From positions 1-6,116 of the forward strand of contig SABI01000153.1 of NCBI GenBank assembly GCA_009929055.1: a stretch of 6,116 nt of DNA, written 5' to 3'. Below, piece by piece: positions 1 through 5,446 of this stretch. Numbering within the stretch: the first letter of the stretch is position 1; each line of letters starts with the position of its first letter. The position numbers and the translations under genes were made by a program. The notes under the pieces are model-generated. The model ran no database searches, was not told the DNA's origin, and saw nothing but the letters and a program-made list of their open reading frames with translations. This DNA is from Spirochaetia bacterium. GTDB taxonomy: Bacteria; Spirochaetota; Spirochaetia; Sphaerochaetales; Sphaerochaetaceae.

Positions 1-1239
1 GTAATTATTACAAAAACATTTTTGAAAACAGTGAGTGCATTTTCTAATTATAATGACGGGAAGATAATATTTGGAATCAATGATAATGCAGAGGTTGTCG
101 GACTAGAAGTAACGGATGAGATGTGCTTAAGAATTGAACATATGATTAATGATTCTATAGACCCAGTCCCCTCTTATGAGTTAGAAATAGAGAGTTTTCA
201 GGATAAACAAATTATAATTTTAAGCGTACAAAAAGGAACAGATACACCATATTATTATCAAGGGAAAGCATATAGGAGATCAAATACATCAACTGTGGAA
301 GTAGATAGATTAGAGTTAAATAGATTAATTCTAGCAGGAATTCAGATAAATTATGAAAGCATGAAATCATCAGAACAAGATTTAGATTTTACAATTTTAG
401 AAAAAGAACTTATAAGCAAAGTGGGGATAGGTAATATAAGTATAGACATATTAAAAACCTTAAACCTATATGACAAAAATGGATTTTATAATATTGCAGG
501 AAAACTATTAGCGGATAAAAATGATATTGATCACTCAGGCATCGACATAGTAAAATTTGGAAAAGATATTAACCTAATATTGTATAGAACAACATTAAAC
601 AAAACTTCTCTATTAAAGCAATATTATGAGGCCATTGAAATATTTGAAAGATATTACCAATACGAAAAAATTGAAGGGTATCAACGTATTGAAAAAGATT
701 TAGTACCCAGAGAGGCCTTTAGAGAATCAATAGCTAATGCGATTGTGCACAGAGTTTGGGATATTGAAGCACAGATAAAAATAGCTATGTATGAAGATAG
801 AATTGAAATAGACTCTCCTGGTGGATTACCCGCGGGAATGTCAAAAGCAGAATATATAAATGGAAATGTTTCTCTATTAAGAAATCCTATTATTGCTGGT
901 GTCTTTTATAGATTAAAGATAATTGAAAAGTTTGGGACTGGTATACCTAGAATAATTAATCAATACAAGGATAGCATCACTAAGCCTAATTTTGAAATAA
1001 GTGATAATAATATAAGAATAACCCTCCCTTTGATTGAAAAAGAACTATTAAATTTAGCAGAGGAAGAAATAGTTGTGTACAATTTGCTCCATAATAAAGG
1101 GGATTTGTATAGAAGCGAAATAGAGAAAGCTACAGGATATAATAAGTCAAAAATGATAAGAGTAATTAATAAGTTGATAGATAGAAATGTTGTAGAAAAA
1201 TTAGGTATTGGTCCAAAGACAACCTATACTATTAAGTAA
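1..1239 (+). CDS. AlbA_2/Schlafen-domain RecG-like putative transcriptional regulator, 5' end outside window
   Basis: The frame is open from the first base and ends with TAA at 1237-1239. The residues before the TTG at 22 (ending TKTFLKTVSAFSNY) fit the AlbA_2 family, where an acidic/Lys stretch and this 'K-T-V-x-A-F-x-N' helix lie inside the domain, so the true start is upstream and the TTG is not the start. Order of domains: AlbA_2 (about 1-320; DGKIIFGINDNAEVVG strand and loop, later YRRSNTSTVE), a linker, then a GHKL-like ATPase_4 region (AFRESIANAIVHRVWD at about 715-762, SPGGLPAG near 814-837, FGTGIPRI near 931-954), and a C-terminal winged helix (about 1054-1233). Family members are putative DNA- or RNA-binding regulators, often in genomic islands, and few have a known role. 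Codon use is very AT-rich (13 of 60 G/C at 361-420), unlike the genes to the right, which suggests transfer. The family call is firm; the cellular job is unknown. Confidence 0.88.
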   Translation, partial: VIITKTFLKTVSAFSNYNDGKIIFGINDNAEVVGLEVTDEMCLRIEHMINDSIDPVPSYELEIESFQDKQIIILSVQKGTDTPYYYQGKAYRRSNTSTVEVDRLELNRLILAGIQINYESMKSSEQDLDFTILEKELISKVGIGNISIDILKTLNLYDKNGFYNIAGKLLADKNDIDHSGIDIVKFGKDINLILYRTTLNKTSLLKQYYEAIEIFERYYQYEKIEGYQRIEKDLVPREAFRESIANAIVHRVWDIEAQIKIAMYEDRIEIDSPGGLPAGMSKAEYINGNVSLLRNPIIAGVFYRLKIIEKFGTGIPRIINQYKDSITKPNFEISDNNIRITLPLIEKELLNLAEEEIVVYNLLHNKGDLYRSEIEKATGYNKSKMIRVINKLIDRNVVEKLGIGPKTTYTIK

Positions 1240-1497
1240 TCTCAACATTCCAAAATTCAACATATACAACACCCCACCAACATCTTTGTCAGTATTTTTA
1301 TATGAAACAAAATCAAAAATATCAGGGTCACTTGTCGAACAATATCGAGAACACAGGGAAATTGTTTGAAAGAAGTAAATCCTTAAAAGATTCACTATGA
1401 GCAGAGGATCATTTCCTCATTTCTCCTTTGACCATTACAGGTTTTTCTATTACCCTAAGAGAGATAACAGAATAGATGAAAAGAGAGGCTACTAGGT
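1240..1497. other. Intergenic gap with weak promoter candidate
   Basis: No convincing gene is seen in these 258 bases. A minus-strand open frame of 64 codons crosses the end of the preceding gene, has no recognisable family and no good ribosome binding site, and was left out. No T-tract terminator follows the regulator gene. A possible promoter for the next gene has TTGACC at 1428-1433 and TACCCT at 1451-1456 with 17-bp spacing; the -35 is good (5 of 6) but the -10 is poor (3 of 6). A 5-bp stem GAGGA/TCCTC at 1404-1418 is too short to call a terminator. Confidence 0.4.
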
Positions 1498-1845
1498 ATG
1501 AAGTATACATTAGAGATGTTTGAAGAATTAACCCCCGATGCAAGTGATGAAGTTATTGAAAGAACAGCCAGAGACTTAAAACAACATAATTATGAACCAC
1601 TTCTTCTTATTGAAGCCCCCAATTTTATCTATTGGAAAAAAGAAGATATGATTAATGAGGCCTCTCGCCTCATGAACTTAGATGAAGATGATGAGTCTAT
1701 TAGCCACCTTGAAGAGATGGATATTGAAGATGTTATAGAACAACAACTAGGGATGCTTCTCTATTACTATGAGATTTTAACTGAATTAAGGGAAGGGGAT
1801 GCTGAAGCGTGGGACTTGGTACATGAACTCTATGAAGATGATTAA
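1498..1845 (+). CDS. Small acidic protein of unknown function
   Basis: This encodes 115 residues and I do not recognise the family. By my count it has 34 Asp/Glu against 8 Lys/Arg, and ends in EDD. It looks all-helical, with alternating hydrophobic and acidic stretches such as EEMDIEDVIEQQLGMLLYYY (about residues 72-91). There is no signal peptide, transmembrane segment, cysteine or known catalytic motif, so a cytosolic protein that binds a basic partner is possible, but this is inference from composition only. The ATG at 1498 is supported by GAGAGG at 1483-1488, nine bases upstream. Its stop TAA (1843-1845) overlaps the stop of the convergent gene. Codon use and base content resemble ordinary genes, which argues that it is real. 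Confidence 0.72.
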   Translation: MKYTLEMFEELTPDASDEVIERTARDLKQHNYEPLLLIEAPNFIYWKKEDMINEASRLMNLDEDDESISHLEEMDIEDVIEQQLGMLLYYYEILTELREGDAEAWDLVHELYEDD

Positions 1846-2297
1846 TCTCTATCTATCATCTTTGCATCACTATTTTTTAAGGGAATCACTTTCTTTATAA
1901 AAGGTTGTACCCCATAAAAAGATTTCTCAAATTCACTTTCACTCTCTTTAAGGGCTGCTTGCCATGCAGCACCAAAACCTGGTGCGTTGATAGTTAGTCT
2001 ATCGGCTGCTTGTTGGAATACTTGTAGGCGAGAGATTTCTCTTCTTCCTGGTTTTTGAGAATAGGTTCGTAAAGAAATTCTTAAATTCTCATTTTGAAGT
2101 TTTAATTCACTAATTTCATCTTTTAACTTACTTAACCCATCAGACTCTAAATCCATTCTATCGGTGAGCATCCCTTTAAGTTTCGTAATTTGAAGGACAT
2201 GTTCTTTTGCTATTTGAGAACTTTTAACGAGTTGTATAATCAGGAGGATAAGCATCGGGGTAAACCCAATAGCGACCCCTATAAGTATGTTTTGCAT
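1842..2297 (-). CDS. Membrane-anchored coiled-coil protein of unknown function
   Basis: This encodes 151 residues. An N-terminal hydrophobic segment (about residues 4-24, GVAIGFTPMLILLIIQLV) should be a single membrane anchor. A charged heptad-like stretch follows (about 28-78, with repeated LKxE/Lxxx patterns such as KLKDEISELKLQNENL), typical of a coiled coil. A basic turn (KPGRRE, 82-87) and a compact C-terminal part with NAPGFGAAWQAALKESESE (104-122) come last. I have a memory of similar C-terminal motifs in small spirochaete proteins of unknown function, but cannot verify it here. The likely topology is anchored with a cytoplasmic coiled coil (basic Lys after the segment). The start is well supported: AAGGAG at 2311-2306 sits eight bases before the ATG. 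It lies 69 bases downstream of the threonine synthase-like gene and has its own promoter candidate. Confidence 0.75.
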   Translation of the reverse strand: MQNILIGVAIGFTPMLILLIIQLVKSSQIAKEHVLQITKLKGMLTDRMDLESDGLSKLKDEISELKLQNENLRISLRTYSQKPGRREISRLQVFQQAADRLTINAPGFGAAWQAALKESESEFEKSFYGVQPFIKKVIPLKNSDAKMIDRD

Positions 2298-2304
2298 TCA
2301 ATGG

Positions 2305-2339
2305 ACTCCTTGTACACATCAATTAACTATACAAGGAGT
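2305..2339 (-). promoter_or_regulatory. Perfect inverted repeat enclosing the ribosome binding site
   Basis: ACTCCTTGTA (2305-2314) and TACAAGGAGT (2330-2339) are perfect inverted copies with a 15-base loop. In minus-strand RNA the downstream arm contains the AAGGAG of the 151-residue gene, so the upstream arm can act as an anti-Shine-Dalgarno. No T-run follows, so it is not a normal terminator. The upstream arm also overlaps the -10 element of the promoter at 2366-2337, so a DNA operator is an alternative reading. Confidence 0.5.
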
Positions 2340-2366
2340 ATACCACTAGCTTAATAAGGAATTCAA
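2337..2366 (-). promoter_or_regulatory. Sigma70-like promoter for the 151-residue gene
   Basis: On the minus strand TTGAAT (2366-2361, 4 of 6 matches) and TATACT (2342-2337, 5 of 6) are separated by 18 bases. Transcription would begin near 2330, about 33 bases before the ATG at 2297. The -35 begins right after the stop codon of the preceding gene. RNA made here would lack most of the upstream arm of the inverted repeat at 2305-2339. Confidence 0.5.
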
Positions 2367-3596
2367 CTAGATAGAATTGAATCTCTTATGGACAGCTTCT
2401 AGTGAGTTCTCAATTGAAGGAGGAAGCGATACTCGTCCATTAAAAACAGCCATATCTTTAAAGCCAACTCCGGTAAGGAGGACACAGACATCTACATCTT
2501 TGCCATACTTTTCTAATAAAAGATCTTTATCTTTCACAAACCCGGCCCATGCACAACTAGCTGCTGGTTCGACAAACATCCCTCCCTCTTTTGCGAGTTC
2601 TAATTGAGCACTAAGAATCTCTTCATCACTTACTTCTACTGCCCAACTTTTTGTTTCGTTGATATACCTCACGGCCATTCTTCCATTAGCAGGAGAAGAG
2701 ACGCTGATAGAATCGGCAACAGTAGTCGCTTTCACCGTGTTATACTCGCCCGTTTTCCACGCTTGTGCAATTGCATTAGATTCATTTGATTGAACGCAAA
2801 TTACTTGAGGAACTTTATCGATAAGAGAAGCTTGATAAAGATCTAAAAATCCTTTTACCACCCCAGCATAGATACATCCATCTCCTGTAGAAACATATAC
2901 AACGTCCGGCACTTTTTTCCCCATTTGTAAAAATAGTTCAATAGAGACTGATTTCTTTCCTTCAACAGTCATAGGGTTGTATGCAGTATTTCGGTTAATT
3001 CCACCAAACTCATCAGTATAAGCAATAGAGAGGGCAAAAGCATCATCATAAGAACCTTTTACAGGGACAACTGTCGCTCCATATAATACTGATTGCATTA
3101 ATTTATTTACTGGTGCTGTCTCTGGAACAAACAATACAATTTTTACCCCATAGGCAGCTCCTGCGCAACTCATAGCAGCTCCAGCATTTCCAGTAGAAGC
3201 AAGGGCAATAGAGTCTTCCTTATGGTGTTTGGCCTGTCCAATAATGAGTTGACTTGCCCGGTCTTTAAAGGAACCTGAGGGGAGGGCACTATCCATCTTA
3301 CAGGTTAAGTTTTTTATTCCATATTTCTCTCTTAACCGAATGGGGGTAGTAAGGGGAGTTGGTCCAATGGGGAAGGCTCCATGGTCAGGAACCTCATAGG
3401 GGAAGAAATCATATATAGAGAGATCTTCTTTATCTTTTAACAAGTCAGTATCATCAACATCGAGGTGAACAATTAAGTTCCCTTTTCTCATAAGAGACGG
3501 GTCGGTATTCTCTTTTTCACACGATGGACAAAGATACATCACTTCATCTGTTTGATAAACACTATTACAATCACAACACTCATAATGAAAACGCAT
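2367..3596 (-). CDS. Threonine synthase-like PLP-dependent enzyme (fold type II)
   Basis: This encodes 409 residues with the start I chose. An N-terminal zinc ribbon is visible (Cys7/Cys10 and Cys23/Cys26). The PLP lysine is Lys111 in SGSFKDRAS; STGN (134-137) is the substrate/cofactor loop, and STGDGCIYAG (236-245) is the phosphate-binding glycine loop. All are typical of the threonine synthase family (COG0498). Classical threonine synthase turns O-phosphohomoserine into threonine, but no other threonine gene is nearby. The position beside another PLP enzyme and ygfK suggests a beta-elimination or replacement step in amino-acid or purine-nitrogen catabolism; this is inference. Start choice: the in-frame ATG at 3611 lies in ATGGAGG, which is the ribosome binding site (GGAGG, 3609-3605) eight bases before the ATG at 3596. 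Symbol thrC is not assigned because the substrate is uncertain. Confidence 0.88.
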   Translation of the reverse strand: MRFHYECCDCNSVYQTDEVMYLCPSCEKENTDPSLMRKGNLIVHLDVDDTDLLKDKEDLSIYDFFPYEVPDHGAFPIGPTPLTTPIRLREKYGIKNLTCKMDSALPSGSFKDRASQLIIGQAKHHKEDSIALASTGNAGAAMSCAGAAYGVKIVLFVPETAPVNKLMQSVLYGATVVPVKGSYDDAFALSIAYTDEFGGINRNTAYNPMTVEGKKSVSIELFLQMGKKVPDVVYVSTGDGCIYAGVVKGFLDLYQASLIDKVPQVICVQSNESNAIAQAWKTGEYNTVKATTVADSISVSSPANGRMAVRYINETKSWAVEVSDEEILSAQLELAKEGGMFVEPAASCAWAGFVKDKDLLLEKYGKDVDVCVLLTGVGFKDMAVFNGRVSLPPSIENSLEAVHKRFNSI

Positions 3597-3604
3597 ATAC
3601 AAAA

Positions 3605-3609
3605 CCTCC
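3605..3609 (-). promoter_or_regulatory. Ribosome binding site deciding the start at 3596
   Basis: GGAGG read on the minus strand, eight bases before the ATG at 3596. The ATG at 3611 overlaps it and has only T-rich terminator tail upstream, so it cannot be a well-initiated start. Confidence 0.8.
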
Positions 3610-3614
3610 ATAGT

Positions 3615-3644
3615 AAAAAACCGGACCTTTAGATAAGGATCCGG
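3615..3644 (-). terminator. Rho-independent terminator between the two PLP genes
   Basis: On the minus strand a GC-rich hairpin (3644-3621; arms CCGGATCCTT and AAGGTCCGG, one bulged A, loop of about five bases) is followed directly by six T (3620-3615). It follows the stop of the 490-residue enzyme gene by 28 bases. It ends five bases before the ribosome binding site of the next gene, so it could also act as an attenuator. A TATAAT lies on the minus strand at about 3678-3673, over the stop of the upstream gene, but without a clear -35. Confidence 0.8.
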
Positions 3645-3672
3645 CTTAAAGAACAGATACTATCTATCTTTA

Positions 3673-5145
3673 TTATATTAACCCAACTTCTTTGTTGAAC
3701 TCGTTAATCATCACATCAATTTTATCAGCCATTCCAGGAAGTTGCTTCCAGTATTCTCGATCATACCATTGAGCATTGATCTCTTCATAGGTCTTACCTT
3801 GTTGTTCTACCCATGTATAGTACTTAAGGTTATGAACACTAAGTCTCTCATAATAGCCAAGTTCTTTTACATTGTCGATTCCTTGGTGTAAAAGAGAAGC
3901 AGCATGTACTTTTGCAGCATCAATGGGGGTAAATGGTCCACATTGTTCATTAAGTTCCCCTAATCGTGAAGTATACATTTCAGAAGCATCGGTGAGAATA
4001 GTAAATACTACATCATCTTCTTCTAATTCATAGAACTTGGCTAATTTAATTGCCATGAGTAAGTTACCTACTCCACTAATACCATAAAGAGAAAGGTTAG
4101 AAATTTCAGTTTCGTCTAAGCCAACTCCTCTTAGATAATCGAGTCCAGCTGGTTCGTTAAACAAACGGTAGATATCCATACAATCTTGGTCATCAATTGC
4201 AGTAATAAGGTCTGTATTCTTTGCATTGTGAATCCAAGGTACGTGTTTATCACCAATACCTTCAATTCTATGCCCACCAAATCCATTTCTTAAAAGAGTG
4301 GGACATTGAAGAGCTTCACCTGCTGCAATTTTAATATGATGATACATATCTTTTAGTTTATCACCTGCTGCTAAAGTTCCACCACTGCCCGTACTTGAAG
4401 CATATCCACGAACATTTTCAGGTTTAATATTAAGCTTCTCTAATACTTCAATCATAGCAGCACCAGTTACAGTATAATGCCAGAGATAGTTTTCAAATTT
4501 ATCGAATTGGTTAAATATGACGATTGTGTTACCACGCTCAGCATCAAGTTCATGACACTTGTCAAATATTTCTTTTACGTTTGATTCACATCCAGGGGTA
4601 GCAATAATTTCACCAGCAACTGATTTCAACCAGTTAAATCTTTCTTGACTCATCTCTTCTGGGAGAATTGCAATAGATTGGCACCCTAATAACACACTAT
4701 TGTACGCTCCACCTCTACAGTAGTTCCCAGTTGATGGCCATACAGCTTGTTGATTAACTGCATCAAAGTTTCCACTTACTAAAGCTGGTGCAAGACAAGC
4801 ATATGTTGCCCCTACCTTATGAACTCCAGTTGGGAACCACTTACCTACTAAAGCTAAAATTCTTGCCTTTGTTCCAGTAATAGCTCTTGGCACTTCAAGG
4901 TAATTAACTTCTCCAAAGACTCCACCTTTTTCAACAGCTTCATTTTTCCAGTTAATTCTAAATAAGTTTTCGCTATGGATATCCCAAAGCCCCATAGTAG
5001 AAAGTGCATCTTTTACCTTTTTTGGGGTCGTTGATGGATCTACCATCTGAGCAAAGGTTGGTAAAATAATACCTTTTTCTCGGCATAATTTAACGTTTTT
5101 TGCCCTAACTTCCTTGTTCACCTCGAGATTGATAAGATTGAACAC
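3673..5145 (-). CDS. Uncharacterised fold-type II PLP-dependent enzyme (cysteine synthase-like beta family)
   Basis: This encodes 490 residues with the start I chose. Tryptophan-synthase-beta/cysteine-synthase-like motifs are present: the likely Schiff-base lysine is Lys110 in TGVHKVGATYA, STGN is at 138-141, and the phosphate loop STGSGGT is at 251-257. A C-terminal TDASEMYTSRLGELN (385-399) is distinctive. It is much longer than cysteine synthase (about 310 residues), mainly through an N-terminal extension of about 85 residues and a C-terminal tail. Proteins of this type are usually annotated only as 'PLP-dependent protein subunit beta', and, as I recall, occur near ygfK, ssnA and ygeX/ygeY in anaerobes. 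A carbon-nitrogen or carbon-sulfur lyase is plausible; the substrate is unknown. It reads divergently from ygfK. The start is GTG at 5145, because GGAGG (5158-5154) lies eight bases upstream and overlaps the ATG at 5160, which itself lacks a ribosome binding site. Confidence 0.87.
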   Translation of the reverse strand: MFNLINLEVNKEVRAKNVKLCREKGIILPTFAQMVDPSTTPKKVKDALSTMGLWDIHSENLFRINWKNEAVEKGGVFGEVNYLEVPRAITGTKARILALVGKWFPTGVHKVGATYACLAPALVSGNFDAVNQQAVWPSTGNYCRGGAYNSVLLGCQSIAILPEEMSQERFNWLKSVAGEIIATPGCESNVKEIFDKCHELDAERGNTIVIFNQFDKFENYLWHYTVTGAAMIEVLEKLNIKPENVRGYASSTGSGGTLAAGDKLKDMYHHIKIAAGEALQCPTLLRNGFGGHRIEGIGDKHVPWIHNAKNTDLITAIDDQDCMDIYRLFNEPAGLDYLRGVGLDETEISNLSLYGISGVGNLLMAIKLAKFYELEEDDVVFTILTDASEMYTSRLGELNEQCGPFTPIDAAKVHAASLLHQGIDNVKELGYYERLSVHNLKYYTWVEQQGKTYEEINAQWYDREYWKQLPGMADKIDVMINEFNKEVGLI

Positions 5146-5153
5146 TATGATAT

Positions 5154-5158
5154 CCTCC
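5154..5158 (-). promoter_or_regulatory. Ribosome binding site deciding the GTG start at 5145
   Basis: GGAGG on the minus strand with an eight-base spacer to GTG at 5145. It forms part of ATGGAGG, so the ATG at 5160 overlaps it. The bases before that ATG (TTTAAAAGAACC) hold no comparable site. Confidence 0.65.
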
Positions 5159-5189
5159 ATGGTTCTTTTAAATTAGTTTTATTTTCACA

Positions 5190-5218
5190 ACTTTATCATA
5201 AGTATGATAATAGTGCAA
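5190..5218 (-). promoter_or_regulatory. Candidate promoter of the PLP enzyme gene
   Basis: Minus-strand TTGCAC (5218-5213, 3 of 6) and TAAAGT (5195-5190, 4 of 6) with a 17-base spacer. The match is weak, but an 18-bp palindrome fills the spacer and the distance to the gene is reasonable. Other -10-like words (TATCAT, TATGAT) occur in the same AT-rich stretch, so the exact promoter is uncertain. Confidence 0.3.
5193..5210. promoter_or_regulatory. 18-bp palindrome, candidate operator
   Basis: TTATCATA at 5193-5200 and TATGATAA at 5203-5210 are perfect inverted half-sites around AG. Size and symmetry suit a dimeric repressor or other regulator. It lies between the divergent genes, 48 bases before the GTG at 5145, over the candidate promoter of the PLP gene. 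I cannot name the regulator; the half-sites do not exactly match a family box I know. Confidence 0.55.
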
Positions 5219-5338
5219 ATAAAAAGTAAATATTTTGCTAAAGCTAGAAAAAAGATAGAAATATTGAGTAAAACACAATTCCTGCTTTAGAAAAATTATC
5301 TGAGAAATAGTAGCATACATGAGAAAAAAATTCAAGAA

Positions 5339-5355
5339 TGTTGCATAGTGTTGCA
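5339..5355 (+). promoter_or_regulatory. Direct repeat upstream of the ygfK promoter, candidate activator site
   Basis: TGTTGCA occurs at 5339-5345 and again at 5349-5355, one helical turn (10 bp) apart. It ends eight bases before the -35 at 5364, so it covers about -59 to -43 from the expected start of transcription, where activators commonly bind. The core TTGCA is also found inverted at 5218-5214, next to the palindrome. Confidence 0.4.
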
Positions 5356-5363
5356 AAAAACAA

Positions 5364-5391
5364 TTGACTTCTTATGATTCTCCTCTACAAT
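5364..5391 (+). promoter_or_regulatory. Sigma70-like promoter of ygfK
   Basis: TTGACT (5364-5369, 5 of 6) and TACAAT (5386-5391, 5 of 6) with a 16-base spacer. Transcription should begin near 5398, leaving a leader of about 49 bases before the ATG at 5447. Confidence 0.7.
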
Positions 5392-5446
5392 AAGAGAAGA
5401 GAAGCGTAGCCTTCCTATCCTCACAATTACAAGGAGACAAACTGTA

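Noticed and set aside
745..760. HRVWD instead of the HRDY/HRDW seen in many RecG-like ATPase regions
   Set aside because: As I recall, HRxWD forms are normal in part of this family, so it is not a lost active site.
1201..1395. Minus-strand 64-codon open frame over the end of the AlbA_2 gene
   Set aside because: No recognised family, no good ribosome binding site, and it overlaps a real gene end.
2361..2382. Inverted repeat ATTCAA/TTGAAT around the stop of the threonine synthase-like gene
   Set aside because: Only six AT-rich base pairs and no T-run, so it is not a credible terminator; one arm is already explained as a -35 element.
2377..2789. Two plus-strand open frames inside the threonine synthase-like gene
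   Set aside because: They are antisense to a clear enzyme gene and have no family-like sequence.
5238..5290. CTAAAGC and GCTTTAG, a 7-bp inverted pair 39 bases apart
   Set aside because: Short and AT-rich in an AT-rich region, so chance is likely.
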